Below, piece by piece: positions 1 through 16,415 of a stretch of DNA of 64,000 bases; position 1 is the first letter of the stretch; each line of letters begins with the position of its first letter. The notes below the pieces were generated by a model, which worked only from the letters and a program-made list of their open reading frames with translations, was not told the DNA's origin and ran no database searches. Origin of the DNA: Peribolospora baueri (taxonomy: Eukaryota > Basidiomycota > Peribolosporomycetes > Peribolosporales > Peribolosporaceae); the NCBI GenBank assembly GCA_029717555.1, contig JAMDHS010000070.1, positions 49,197 through 113,196 of the forward strand, read 5' to 3'. The position numbers and the translations under genes are program-made.

Positions 1-566
1 TCCGTCGGGCTGCATTCCATTCAAACATAGGTTTGTCCCGATCATTACCCCTCCCTACTCCTTTCACCGGCACCGCTTGCTCTTCTTCCTGTCGGGTCAA
101 TCTGGAAGCAGCCGTATGTATTCATTACTTTCTCCATTTCCATCCGTCGGTTTGTGGTTTGGCTGCTGGTGAACTATGGTCATTTTGCTTGGTTTCCTGT
201 TGATAAACCCTTTCCCCTCGGATGATTCTCTGGGCTTGAAATGGAATGAAGGAAGACGGTAACGGGTCTCCGTGATCAACGCTGGAGGTCTGACTTCGTT
301 TTCGTATGACATTACCCGGCCTTCTTGGGCCTCCGTGTAGAAAAAACAGTTCATCCCCGAACGACAAGAGTCGCGTGGGCAAAGTAGTGCCTCAGGTGCC
401 GAGACGACAAGGACTAGGCAAACGCTCAAACTCTCTTACGTTGCTTGCCGATGACAGGCTTCAAGTATTAAGCCAGAACTAAGCTTTGTCCTATGTGTGT
501 AGGGAAGGGAAGGATGGGTGCCATCAGTCACAAACAAATGGATGGTAGGGTGACCTTCCGCGACCT
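1..566. other. Intergenic, downstream of the P450 gene
   Basis: This is the left edge of the window, beyond the P450 stop codon on the minus strand. It presumably holds the P450 3' UTR and terminator. A 110-codon minus-strand frame at 97-429 shows no recognisable domain, so I did not call it. I see nothing else. Confidence 0.5.
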
Positions 567-3421
567 TCATCGATGCTTGACGCGGCGAGTAACGATGAGA
601 GGTAATCCTCCAGTAGGCTTCATCGTGATAGCCGAATCCATCCTGGGCTTCTGATCCTTTGAGACCGGTGCAAACTCAAAGTGGGCGACGAGGACGCTGA
701 CAGAAAGTACGATGATAGTAAAGTCAGATGACAATGGAGATGGACGATGCTACGAAATCGCATGGAGGCTCACCAAACGACTGCCTTCATCTCTCTGCAA
801 TCGGCACCCCCGATAGCGATACGAGCCAGACCAGAAAATTAGAAACCATTGGGAAAAAAACAAAACGGGGAGGAAGCAAATTGGAGACACTTGCAGATAA
901 GACATCGTCCGCCCAATGCACTGATGAGCCCTGCAAGAGCGAAGAACAGGGAGCAGCGTAAGTCCATCAGCAACCTTGACCTCTACCGTTCAACGGCCTT
1001 GAGTACTACGGTCGAACGACTCTTACCCGGCAATGAAAGTGAGCATGGAGAAAGTTTTATCGTACTTCTCGGGCAAGTCAAACCAGCGTTCAGGGCGGAC
1101 TGCAGAGCCACGAGGGCAAGAGAGAATGAGCTCGGTGTGATGCTCAAGCAGAAGCCAGCACCTACGCCAGAAGGTCGAGTCAACTTACAGGTGAGTGCAT
1201 CGTTCCCCCACACTCGTTTGTCGGTGTTTACGGCACGGTTGGCAATGGCAAGCAACTAGAATGAGAGTATAACTCTTCAGCATCAGCCAACCCTCATCAA
1301 AACGAACGTCTGTCAACAAGAGGTAAATACGCACAGTACCCTTGGGGATGAAAACGCCGTCGATGTAGTCTGATTTTGCGGCTTGCCTCATGGTTCGCTG
1401 TCACGGACGGTTACTCAAATCAAGTAAGTCATCTGTGACGGGATGAGGTTCACTCAGACCACGATACACACCGGCACCGGAGGCATAAACCTCATGGTCT
1501 CGTTTACGACCGCGTCAAGATAGGCCAGTTGCTTGACCTCACTGTACGCCGGGATCGGGTCAGCGTTTAGAAGGGTGGAACATTCCTCGGCAAGTTTCGC
1601 CTGCACATCGGGGTGGGTAGCTAGCATCCAGAGCATCCAAGAGACACCTGCGAAGAAGAAAGGCACGATGAAAAAAAGGGTTCGGCGGCACCTTCACTTC
1701 AGATAGCTGTAACGAGCTATACTCACCGCTTGCCGTAGTTTCATGGCCAGCGCCAAGAAACGTGAGCTACAAAAAAAGGTGGCGCCTTCTCTTAATATCG
1801 CTACAGCCGACGTCACTTCAAAGCATTGAAGAGAACCTGTGCATTTAACTCACAACCTGCGAGACCATGTCTTTCTCGGTCGTGATCGTGCCGCCCTCGT
1901 CCTGCCGAGTCTTGTCGATAATGCCAATGATTGACTTGGGGGCCTCTGGACCCGCCTGATCTTCATCGCTTAGTTGACGGTTAAGGATTTCGCGGGATAC
2001 GAGCTTGATGCGATGCATCGCGTTGAGGAATTTAAAAAGCACGCCAAGCTGGCCAGGAAGTCCCGTGCTGGAAGACCACGCTGAGGCATCGCTTAGCCGG
2101 TCCAACACCCAGGGAGCTCCAGGAATTTGAAGCAGAGCTAACAAGCTGCCAAAATTGCGTCCTTGAAAGGGAATTCGTCGCATTTCATTGAGTGACGCAC
2201 CAAATTGTGTAGGTCGATCCAAATGCACTTACCGTTTTGTAGGCTTATAAGCTGATGATAGGCGGTACCGAGTTCGTTATTGGTGTTGGCCAGCGCATCT
2301 GTTCGGTAGCCTAGAAAAAGAGAATATTATCAAAGCAATGTTGCCTTTAGCTCGTACGCCGACCTGCATAATACAAGCACACGCTTACCGAATGCGGTTT
2401 GACAGATGATGTCTAGCAAAGCACGCGAGCACCAATCAGCGCAGTCAATGACCGTTTCTTTGGAGCCCGTGTTCTGGTCAATCTGTTGGTTGAACATGTC
2501 GACGAGCGAGTAAATAGAGCCATAATAAGTCGGGAACTCTGCAGGGAATGGCAAGGGCGTCGTTAGCAGATTCACAAAACGTGTGAACTCCACGAAAGAG
2601 AGGACTACTTACGAGCAATGATGTTCGTCAAGGAGAAAGCAGGATTCATCGTTTTGCGCATGTTCTTGTGCATGTTTCCTTCTACAGTCAAAAGACCGTA
2701 TCCAGCGGCCTAAAGAAAGCCGAAGCGAGCGCCAACGTCAATACACAAAGCGAAACGAACGACGAGCGACCCTGTGTTGAAATTGGTTCCTACCAGGCCG
2801 AGTGCGCTCGCAACGAATGAGGGCTGCAGCAGTGAGAAAAACAAGGACGGCGAACGGAGGAAAGGGAATAAAGGAATCGGAGCCAGTACAGAGGTGGTGT
2901 TTGACCAGGACCATCTTCGCACACGGCGGAAGGCTACAGGTCTCACTTTCGGATAAGAATAGGGCTCCTCAACAAGGATCTTGCGAAGAGCAGACGGCCT
3001 TAAGAACGCGACCAATTCGTAGCCAAAGGGCCAGAGGATCCTTACGTGACCGGCATCACCGTACTGGATCGAATGGACAGAAGCAGTAGCACCACTCGTA
3101 CAGCATCAGCGGTCCGTCAGCGAGCCTGGTCACGCGACTGAGAATGGATGGCTATTGCCAGGGGGGCACGAAGACGCGTTCCATAGAACGCACCTTTTCA
3201 GTCCATTCTATCTCAAGTTCAGCCCCTTGGCTTCGAGCAATGTTCCCGAACTGCCCCAGCACGATGTTCCCCACTGGGGGGCCAGGAAGGTGGCGCAAAG
3301 GAGACAGATGTCGAGGCTGTATGTAAAGATATATGAAAAACGCTATGAAACAGCCAGTTGCAGTGAAAGCCCCGGTGATTAGGGATGAGACGAGGTCAGC
3401 TTGATGTATGTGGGACAGCAT
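567..3421 (-). CDS. Cytochrome P450 monooxygenase, membrane-anchored, multi-exon
   Basis: This is a haem-thiolate monooxygenase, probably in the ER membrane and fed electrons by cytochrome P450 reductase; the substrate is unknown. It opens with a hydrophobic anchor (about residues 10-35) followed by the proline-rich hinge LRHLPGPP. Spliced minus-strand exons then give the C-helix region (GLLTVEGNMHKNMRKTMNPAF), the I-helix oxygen-binding motif GAGHETTA with the donor just after it (near 1720), the K-helix ExxR (ETMRF), the PERW motif (RPERW) and the haem loop FIAGAHQCIGR, whose Cys codon is 918-920. The protein ends RVKHR at a TGA at 567-569. All hallmark residues are present, so the enzyme looks functional. 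At least eight introns were inferred from frame continuity. It is divergent from the S2P gene, with about 530 bp between starts. It is not evidently CYP51 or CYP61, and I cannot assign a family number. Confidence 0.93.
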
Positions 3422-3955
3422 GGCGTTGGTGGGGTGAGCTGCGCAAGCGAGTCGACGAAACGCTATTCTTTTCCATCCCCTCCAGGGCCGGCACTTAAAT
3501 AAGGCGCGGAGGCAGAAATGACACGCAGGACCATCCACCGTCCTCGACGACGATGCGGAGAAGAGAGAGGGGCATGTGAAAGAAAGAACAGCGCGCATTT
3601 CGCTGTTGGGACGCGGCCGTCGATCACCGGCACGTGATCAGGCATGGTCGAGAGCCGCAGCAAATGACGCTCGCAACAACGCTCGCAAGAATCAAGGTAC
3701 GAGAGGACGATGGAGACGGCGCGAGGCTCAGCTTCATCTTTACATCTCTTCCGTCCCTCCTGCCTCCTCCCTCTCCCTCTCCCTCTTTCCGCGTCCATTC
3801 ATCCTCCCCGTTCGGCTTGGCGCAGCCAGGATCCGCCGGCCCGGGCTGGCTGGCTGGTTGGGACGAGACGAGACGTCTGAATCTCTCCATCGAGTCGCCC
3901 TCGTCCCGTAGGCGGCCGCCTCCTCTTTCGGCACTCAAACCCGCCAGCATCGACG
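3422..3955. promoter_or_regulatory. Divergent promoter region between P450 and S2P genes
   Basis: About 530 bp separates two start codons that point away from each other, so both promoters must lie here. It includes a CT-rich stretch around 3755-3790. Several overlapping open frames on both strands look like compositional shadows. I could not recognise a sterol-response element or other defined operator by eye. Confidence 0.5.
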
Positions 3956-6900
3956 ATGCACCCCCTTATTCACCTCCTCCTCACCACTGCTGCCCTCTAC
4001 GCCTTTCTCCACGCCCTCCGCCTTTTTACCCCGCTAGGCCGCCGCCTCTTCCGCCCCTCCACCGCCGTCGGTAGCCGTGTCCACCTCACCCTCGGGTGGG
4101 CATACGTCAAGGTTGAGACGACGGCTTGGAATGAGGTGCCGCGCAGGTTCGTGAGGTGGTTGGATGGCGCAGGCGCTGATGGCGGCAGCGACGGCGGTGT
4201 TGGAACGGGTGTCAGGACGCACGGGGCGGACAGACGATGGGCTCGAGATCGAGCTCGTCAACTCCCCAACACCTCGCCTTCGTCTTCTTCCGACGACCTC
4301 CGATCGCACGCCGACCTCCAGAAGCAGCATCAGCACCAGTCCCACCCTCCCAGTGCCACTCCTACCTCCCCTCCAATTCTCACACACCCTCCCTCCAAAT
4401 CCCACCACCTATCCCCTCGTCACCTCCCGCCATCCCGCCCCCGCCGCCTCCTCCGCTTCTTCTACGACCTGGCAGCGCTGTTCGCTCTCCTTGGTGTGCT
4501 TGCCTCCTTCCTCGTCTTACTCGTTGCTGCATGGCAGTTGCTCGGTGGGCTCGTGCGCCTCGCTGGCGGAACGGCGGCGGGGGGAGGGGGAGTGGGAGTA
4601 GGGGTGGCCGAGGCGGTTCTGGAGCAGACGGCAGCGAGAGGATTGCAGAAGAGAGCGTTCGCGGACGCTCCTTCTCTCACTGAGGCGGAGAGAGTGAGGA
4701 GGGGAGGTCACACTGCCATCCTAACGCCCCTGGTGCGTCGATGTGCTCGTCCAGGTGCTCTCTGGCCGGCTCGCCCCGTCTCACATGCTCGTCTTCGTCG
4801 TCTTTTCCCTCCCATCAGATCCCAGGCGTCACCGTGCCAGCGAGCCACGCTTTCCCGCTCTTGCTTGCTCTTTTCGTATCTCAGGTCGTACACGAAGCCG
4901 GACATGCCATCGCTGCCGCCGCGTGAGTCGAGCCGAGTCGAATTGAGTCATCAGGCCCCACTCTCTTCCGGCTAATAGAGCAGCTTCACTCACGCTCCCT
5001 TTTTTTGGCCCTCGTTCTCTCCACGCCACCAGTGAGGATCTACCCATCCTCTCCGCTGGCGTTGTCATCCTTTTCCTCGTCCCAGGCGCCTTTGTCTCCC
5101 TCCCTTCCTCTCCTTACCAATCTCCCTCCTCCTCGTCGCCAGGACGAGACCACTCCGCTCGCACGCGCCGACACGACACCGCCCGACCATCGAAACTTGC
5201 CACCTTGCCCACTCTCCCTTCCCTTCCCCCTCTCCCCCGCCTTCGCATCCTCGGTGCCGGCAGCTGGCACAACTTTGTGGTTTTCGTCCTCTGCCTCCTC
5301 CTCGGTTCGCTTGGTCTCGGATCGGCACTCGCGAGGTGGTCCGGTGGATGGAAGGAGGTGGCGGATGGCGTCGTCATCGAGAGCGTCGCTGAGGTAAGGG
5401 GGAGGATCTACCCTAATTTAGGTTGGGAGAGGATGGGAATTGATTGGATCTGTTCTCTATCTCTTTTTATTTCCTTGTTTCTATTTGCCTACTCATTCTC
5501 GCACGCAGTCCTCTCCACTCTTGCCCTATCTTTCTCCCGCGTCCACGATCGTTAGGATCAATGACTTTTCCCTCGCCGCTGACACGCTCGACGCCCGGCA
5601 GGAACGATGGGACAGTTTTTTGTTGGGGAGCGGGGGTGGCGGTGGGGTCGATGGAGACGGAAGACGGGAGATGGGGTGGTGTGTCAACAGAAAGTGGTTT
5701 GAAGGTGATGCATCGCCGTCGTCGCCTTTTAGCTCCCCGGTTGATCGTCGGATTGAGCAGTGGTCTCTAAATAATTCTTCTTTATGTCCCATCCAGCCCT
5801 TCCGACAGATTGCTGCAAACCAGGCTCCTCAGGACCGTCCTTCTCCGAGTCTTCTCCCTCGTCCTCCTTGGAAGGACGACGAGGTGCCGCTTTCAACGAT
5901 AACGGCGACGATGGCGAGGGTGAGGGTTCTGGCGCGACGTTGTGCTTCCTCCCTTCCGAGCCTTCCTTCTCGTCCTCACGGCATGAAGGGCACTGTCTCG
6001 ACCCCACCCCTCTCCTTACCGCCAACCCCAACATCACCGCGCCATTCCCCCCATCCCTCTCCAGTACGTACCCCGACGCCAAGTCTCTCGGCTCCCGGAG
6101 GTGCGTGGACGTTTGTGGAAGGGAGGGCGAGCGCGAAGGAGAGGAGCGGGAGCAAGTCTGTGTAAAGCCGGACTCGCGCGCCGGCCTATTGAGGATCGCT
6201 TTCGTCCCGCCGCCTTGGGAGGCAAGGCCGATAGTGCGTGACGGGGAGGCTTCCTCGGAGCACTCTAGAGGCGAGGTGGTAGTATTGTTTCAAGGGCCCA
6301 GATGGGCCGTCTGGGAGCAAGGTGAGCAGATGCGGAATTGACGGCGATTTTCTTTTCATCGGAGAAGCGATCAAGATCGTCGTTTTCCGACTCGCTCATG
6401 TCTCTTGCGCACCGTGCTCCTTTTCGCGCTCGCAGTTCGTACGACGCCCCTTCGACCCACGTTCGGCCCTTTTCTCCGCCTCTCTCTCGGAACAAACCTG
6501 TTCAGCGATCCGTCGCTGAGCCTCTCCCTCACGCCCGTGACTCTCCCGCGTCGCCTCGCGCTCTTCTTTTACGCCTACCTCCCCTCCCTCTCCCTCGCAC
6601 TCGCCGTGCTCAACCTCCTCCCCGCTTGGAGGCTCGACGGCGCCGAGGTCCTTCGAGCGGCGTTGGAGGAATACTTTGCGCGTCAAGAGGCGGAGCGAGG
6701 ATCCGCGGGTGCGAGGAAAGCGAATGCGAGAGGAAAGATGAAAACGAAACCGAAATGGACGGGCACGGGAGAGAGGCTAAGTAGGAGGGGCCATTCGTCA
6801 CGTGCTTCGTCTTCGGCTGAGGGAGGGACAGCGGAAGATGATGCGCTCGCGTTCTTTGCCGAGGGAGATCGACGGTCGTCCTCTTTCGACGTCGAGATGG

Positions 6901-7301
6901 TCGGTGCGGGGCACTTTGGCGGCGAAGACGAAGACGAATATGACGGCAGCGATGAGGAGGACGAGGATGATGTGGATGGATTTATCGGAGAAGGCGACGG
7001 CGGCGGCAGCGACGGCCATGGTGTGCGGGACCGAAACCGAGGTAGAGACGGGAAGCCATCGCCGTCGTCATCGTCGCCGCACGCTCTGTCATCAGGCTTG
7101 TCGATATCTCGATCAACTCCTCCAACACCCGCTCACGCCGCACGCTGGCGTCCTCGGGTCCGACGCTCGTGGCGATCAGCGCCGGCGCATGCGAGGGCGG
7201 CGGACAGGGTAGCTCGGAGGGTGGAGTGGGCCGTCGGGGCGGCTGCCGTGCTCGTTCTCGGCGGGATGACGCTCCTGTCCGCCTTCATGGGCGTCCCATA
7301 G
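3956..7301 (+). CDS. Site-2 metalloprotease (M50 family, MBTPS2/Stp1-like)
   Basis: This is an intramembrane zinc metalloprotease of the M50 family. In animals and Cryptococcus the family releases SREBP-type transcription factors in sterol and hypoxia signalling. Exon 1 (3956-4732) carries an N-terminal membrane segment and a second hydrophobic block. Exon 2 (4819-4922) encodes the zinc site HEAGH (4891-4905) inside a membrane segment, matching HExxH. Exon 3 (5033-5393) continues with LRILGAGSWHNF. A Cys-rich luminal region follows, with CVKP near 6161 and LLRIAF. The third metal ligand motif NLLPAWRLDG is at 6612-6641. A long acidic loop and a last membrane helix end at LSAFMGVP. Both signature motifs are intact. 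The luminal and cytosolic loops are longer and more Ser/Gly/acid-rich than in animal S2P. Start chosen at the first ATG before the predicted first membrane segment. Confidence 0.93.
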
Positions 7302-7625
7302 TCAGCTAATCAGTGCTTCCCGAGGTATCGCCACCACCTTTTTCCCCGTCGACGCAACCGCTACAACATAAACAGTGCCCAACGCGACGATACGCGGTCC
7401 TGAGCCAGCTAGGCCGGCCATTTTCCCCTCTCTCTCTTTCTCTCTCTCTCTCGCATTCTCTTCCGTTTCCGTCCCTGACTCGACCTGGCGGGCGCACCGG
7501 ATCGGCCGGGTTCGGAACGAACAAACGACGTAGACGCACGCATGCATGTAGCTGTACCCCTGACACGCACACCGGAATCGAACTATCTTCATTAAAGAAT
7601 ATTTTTCCGGGAGGATGGAGAGGAA
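7302..7625. other. Convergent intergenic spacer
   Basis: This 3'-to-3' spacer lies between the S2P and ARG5,6 genes. It contains a CT microsatellite at roughly 7428-7453. No gene is supported. Confidence 0.6.
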
Positions 7626-11420
<3,795 letters not shown>

Positions 11421-11871
11421 GGCGGACGGAGGTATGGCGATGGTTGAAGGGGATGAGACTGTCTACGAGGATGAGGAGGAGGACGAGGAAGGAGAGAATA
11501 AGCTAGACAGTGAAGAGAGGAAGAAGACGTCGCTGTTCCTTCTCTCTGCGCACTTCCGACTCAGATGCGCTCCTAGCGCGGAGGAAGAAGGGCCGACCTC
11601 TTATCTAGCCCCGCCTAAGCCCGCCTGTCTCCTCCGGCTGGCGGCTGCCGCAGCAGCAGCTCGGCGAGGCGGCAGCGTGGACGGAACGATCGAAGTGACG
11701 CAATGCAGTGATGAGGCGAGAGACGGCGAGACGAGCTGAGCTGAGCTGAGCTCCGACCATCGAATGAACCACCATCGCCGCCTCCTCTCGCGATACTCCA
11801 CGTCGCCAATCGCAAGCACGCTCCACGTACACTCAACACCCGCGAGAAGCGCATACTGGAAAACTGCCACC
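11421..11871. promoter_or_regulatory. Divergent promoter between ARG5,6 and a small gene
   Basis: This spacer separates two divergent start codons. Close to the right-hand gene it contains a pentamer run of GAGCT units (about 11735-11752). The next ATG upstream in frame, at 11764, would add 36 residues to the small protein, so the transcript start decides which is used. Confidence 0.5.
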
Positions 11872-12296
11872 ATGTCCGATTCGACCAAGCGCGGCGACGA
11901 GGAGCGGCAGTTCACCATCCAGCCTCACCCGGCGACGACGAACGACCCCAACAACGACCCTGCCCTTGGCACCGGCGGGGGCGATTTCCAGAGCATCCAG
12001 GACAAGCTCATGTCCCGTCCCGGCAATCGCAAGTTTGAGGCCCAAGCCGCCATCGCTTCTCACCCAGGGCCGCAGATTGTGACAGGCGCTGAGGCGAGCA
12101 AGGTTGAGCAGCCGAAGAGTGCGTGCTAAGGACTGCCGTATGAACATATGCAGCGGGTGATATGTTTGTGTGTGAGGTAGAGCTCACCGACACAGCCATC
12201 CTTGTCGTTCCTCGCTATTCCGTCTGTGATCCTCTTCCTACTTTCCCCTCAGGTCACGAAGAGCTCCAAGCGCGCGCGAAGGAGCTGAACAAGTAG
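11872..12296 (+). CDS. Small hydrophilic protein of unknown function (96 aa)
   Basis: I do not recognise this gene. Two exons (11872-12118 and 12253-12296) splice in frame to 96 codons. The start has a strong context (gccaccATG). The protein is hydrophilic and rich in Asp, Pro, Asn and Gly. It has a short motif SIQDKLMSRPGNRKFEAQ in the middle and a predicted helical, charged end HEELQARAKELNK. There is no signal peptide or membrane segment. Clean splice sites, the start context and a shared promoter with ARG5,6 argue that it is real. It may begin 36 codons earlier at 11764, which would add an Arg-rich N-terminus. Confidence 0.7.
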
Positions 12297-13115
12297 ATTT
12301 GGCATTTCTGCGATCTTCTGATTTCCGTCATAGTCTTCTCAGCTTTGCTTTCTGCTTCGCCGTCGTCCCTCATGTTCACTCTCCTTCGCGATGTATGATG
12401 CGCCTTCGCCACTGTCATCACCTCTATCGTCCTCATCGCCCTTCATTTCCCTCTCTCTGCCATTGTACTTAGACGCTCTCCGCTTCTTTCCTGTAGTCTA
12501 ACTAGCCATCCCACTCCTCTGTAGCTCCATCAGCCCCATCTCATCTCATTCCTCAGAACACGAGACAGCTGCTCCTCCTCTCTCACCTCCTCTTGCTCCT
12601 TTTGTTTCAAATGGAAAACACTCAGTGAGCTTGACGGTCTAGCCGAGCACCGAGAAACCCTTTCCTCTGCGAGGTGTCTCTCTCCCGTCATCTATTATCT
12701 CGTCAATGAGCTGTTATCGCTCCCTCTTTGCGTATGCCACAAGAGCGATAGGAACCAGAGATGTCGCTTACCACTGCTGCCCGTGCATACGCGAATGTTA
12801 TCTATGCACTGGAGCTAGACAACAGACCTCAAACGTCCACAGCTGAAACCGAGTCGAGTCGACGTTCCCATTCCGCACAGGATTGAGCGGCCGACTTGAC
12901 CGAGCCACCCGACGACCTGCCGCGGGACAGAACGCAGCCCAAGCTTGCCGCAGCAGAGCCAGCGCCGCGTTGGATCGGGGTGGGAACGACTTCGTTGGGC
13001 AGACAAGGCGTCCAGTCTTCGTACCTTACCGCCGGAGATAACCACATCTCTCCTTTCCCCCCTTCCTCCCATCCGGAACGACTGTGACTAGCGGAAGAGC
13101 GTAGCAGAAGCGAGG
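12297..13115. other. Intergenic spacer upstream of the GGA gene
   Basis: About 820 bp between two plus-strand genes. The left part is T/C-rich and probably 3' UTR; the right part should contain the GGA promoter. No RNA gene or conserved ORF was recognised. Confidence 0.5.
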
Positions 13116-15984
13116 ATGATGAGCAGCACCAGGACGGGCTTCGGCTCCGGCGCAGGTTTCGGCTCTGGGTCGTCGGGATCGGGGTGGGCGGACTGGGCGA
13201 CGCAGTTCGGAGGAGGAAGTTCGTCGGCACCCTCGAGGAAGGTTGAGAGCTATGTCGGTGAGTAGCATTGGGAGATGGAGGCGGACAGGGAAGGAGGAAG
13301 GCAACGCGGGGCAGGGCGGGAGTCGCCGTGGAAAGAAGGAGGGAAGGCATGCAAGAAGAAGCATCTCAGAGCCACGAGCTCACCCGCTAACTCGGCTTCT
13401 CTGCCTCGTCTCTCGACCTCTCTCTTCTCTCTGCGCTGGGTGCTTCGCACGCACGACAGAGCGATGCTGTGATCCATCCCTCTTTGAGCCCAACCTCGCC
13501 CTCGACCTCGAGCTGGCCGATTACATCAACCAGAAGAAGGCAAACACGTGCGTGTTCTCCCCTTCCTCTCTCATCGCTCCTGCTGCCCTTTCCATGTGCG
13601 CAAAGCTGACGGTCAGTTGGCACTCCTTCGTACACCGCCCCGGTAATCTGCACAGACCACGAGATGCTGCTGTCGCCGTTGTGAAAATGGTGAACCATCG
13701 CAATCCTCACGTGTCCATGCTGGCGTTGCATGTAAGCTGTTCGACCTCATTTCAGGCTGAGTCTGGCACATTTGGGGAACATAGGGCCGTAGCTAATCCT
13801 ATCAATCGAATACCGTCTACTTCCATCTCGTTGCTTTCCTCGCTCCTTCGCTGCACCCCAGCTCCTGGACATCCTGGTCAAAAACTGCGGCTACCCTTTC
13901 CACCTCCAAATCGCGACGAAAGAGTTCCTCAACGAGCTCGTCAAGCGCTTCCCCGAGCGCCCTCCAGCCGTACCCAACCCGGTAATGAACAAGATACTGC
14001 AGCTCGTGCACCAGTGGAAGCAGACGATCTGTCTTACGAGCAAATACAAGGAGGATTTGGTGCATATCAGGGATATGCATCGGTTGTTGTGCTATAAAGG
14101 TGGGACACCCCGTCGCGATTGCCTTTTCCACCCTCTTTTCCATCAAGAAGGGATGGCTGTGTCCGCCTTGTTCCAGTCTCGTCGTCTCGATCTGACGTTG
14201 TGGACTTGTCCATCGACCCCTTCCCTTTCACAGGATATCGCATGCCAGAGGTGGATCGACGATCAGAAGCGGTGATGAACACCAGCGAGGTGAGCGCGAT
14301 TTTGCCCCGCCCGTCGTCCATGGTTGCCGTCGAAGATCGCAAGACGACACTTTGTGCAGCGAAAACTAAGCTTAGTAAGAGTGTTTGGCGCGTGTCATCG
14401 CCCTCGTTGTGGTTGGTAGAACTTCAAATCTCCAAACGAGTTGGAGGAAGAGGATCGTGCGGCACAAGGCGCGGTGAGTACATCAGCTGCCGCCCCTCAC
14501 AATCAGGGACATTTGCACACGTCAATAACTAGCAGCAAACTGAAGTCTAGTGCCGTTTAAACAACCTGTTCATCCTCGTCCCTCCAATAACCTGCTCCAA
14601 CAAAACATTTGCAGAAACTCCAAGAGCTCATCCGAAGAGGCACGCCGCGGGATTTGGCAGCTGCTCAGGAGCTCATGAAGGTCATGGCTGGCGCGGTACG
14701 TTGTGATACCGCGTCCTGCTCGACCTCGCTGTTGTCCGGCGCCCGGCTCTAGGGCTCACGTTCATTCGTTCTTTCGATTTGACCCCCGATCGCTTCTCAC
14801 GCGCACAGGAGCCGGAACGGAAACCAGACTACAAGAAACAGACGGCCAAGGAACTCGACAAGGTGCAGCAAAAGGCCATCTTGCTCAACGACATGCTCAA
14901 CAACGCGAACCCGGGGGAGAAATTCGTGAGGGGAGACGCTTATGAGGTGAGTATGAAGACGAGAGACGAGCAAAGTTAGTCGTTCACCCGTCTGACCCAT
15001 TGCTATGCCAATGACTGTCTTGGCCCCGCATCGATGCGACGAACAGCAAATCGCACAACACATTCGACAAGTCCAGCCGAGGATTCAGAAATGGGTGTCC
15101 GAGGTTGAGGAAGACGATGGCGAGTCGGAAGCCATGGGTGAGTTACAGTTCGCCCTACGACCACATTAGGGTGTCCTGAGAGAAAAGCTGAGCGTTTGCT
15201 TTCGGTTGACCACGTCGAAACTTGCCATGTCTCTTCAGATCGGCTGCTGTTGATCAACGACCTGATGAACCAGGTGCTGCAGCGATACGAGGCTTTCAAG
15301 AAGGGAGACTTTTCTGCCACAGCGGAGATTGACCCTGCGTGAGCACGCTCTTTTCACCAGTGAATCGGTTCAGGTTCTTTGCATTTACAAACTTAGCTTG
15401 TGCACGACGACACCCTTCTTCTTTGTTATCTGCACGACAGGCTCGACCCGAAGCGAAACACTTCCGCGCCATTGCCCAAAGCGACGGACCTGATCTCATT
15501 CGACGAAGAAGAGCCCAAAATCATTGGTACTGCCCCCACCGCATCCGCCGCTTCCGGTACGACCTCCGACCTCGAGGCGCTGGCTTCCCTTTCTCTGGAC
15601 ACTCCTGCGACTGCCCCACAACCACAGCCGTCACGACAAGGTCCCGCAGGCTTGCCCACCGACTTCTTCTCAAAGACCTCCTTACCACCTTCCGGCAATG
15701 TCTTCAACAATAACAACAGCAGCCCAGGTCCGGCGGCCCAGTTGGGAGGTTGGGGTGCTCTCCAACTCGGTGATGGACAGCAGCGATCTGGTACGCCTAC
15801 GCAGATGCTCACTCCCATGCAGACAGGCGGCTCCGCACCTGGCGCTTCTGTGGCTCAGGGCCAGGCGCAGAACGGAGGTGGCAACGTCCCGGGCGCGGCG
15901 GCCGCGCAGTCGCAGCAGCCCTCATCGATGGCGCAGCAGAAGGGCAAGGACGATCCTTTCGCAGACCTTGCGGGTATCTTCTAG
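13116..15984 (+). CDS. GGA-type clathrin adaptor with VHS and GAT domains, no ear domain seen
   Basis: This is a monomeric Arf-dependent clathrin adaptor for trans-Golgi to endosome sorting. Exon 1 (13116-13257) encodes a Gly/Ser leader; exon 2 starts at 13460. The VHS domain runs from VERCCDPSL through HVSMLALHLLDILVKNCGYP, KEFLNELVKRFPE and the helix YKEDLVHIRDMHRLLCYKGY, which is diagnostic of fungal Gga. The GAT domain follows (LQELIRRGTPRDLAAAQELM through LLLINDLMNQVLQRYE). The hinge has DLISFDEEE, a clathrin-box-like acidic motif. The rest is Ser/Gln/Pro/Gly-rich and ends DDPFADLAGIF. I see no gamma-adaptin ear (GAE) before the stop, unlike classical GGAs. At least seven introns. Start taken at the first of two adjacent ATGs. 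Confidence 0.88.
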
Positions 15985-16415
15985 TCCTCCTTTGGGGGCG
16001 CGAGCGCTGGTCGTTACAATATTTTTTCAGAAGCGGTTGCTACTTGTCCATCGCACCTCGTATCATGTTTCGCAGACCGATCCACCGCCGCATATCTTTC
16101 CTTTGCCTTCTCTCCTTATTTACTTCGTTGCTTCATTCTTTCGCCGGTAGTCGTGTTCCGCCATCTGGCGTCTAATTTGGTATATGGGCCGAACGAGCGG
16201 TAAGCACAGCTCGAAGCGGTGAAGGGGTGAATGGAGAGTGGAAGTCTAGAACCATACCCCCTTTCTCATCCGCTCTTGTCCTATCGTATCGTACAAAGAA
16301 AGACACGGACGCTACATTGCAGAGTGACGAAGAAAAAGACAACGACGATGGTGAAGGCAGGCAATGTTGATCGTGCATCGCCTGAGATGCGGCCTTGATT
16401 CTCTCCTTTCCCATC
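15985..16415. other. Convergent intergenic spacer
   Basis: Shared 3' flank of the GGA gene (+) and the centrin-like gene (-). It is T/C-rich near 16080-16150. No gene is supported. Confidence 0.6.

Noticed and set aside
97-429. 110-codon minus-strand ORF downstream of the P450
   Set aside because: No recognisable domain, no homologue that I know, and it lies in the expected 3' flank of the P450 gene.
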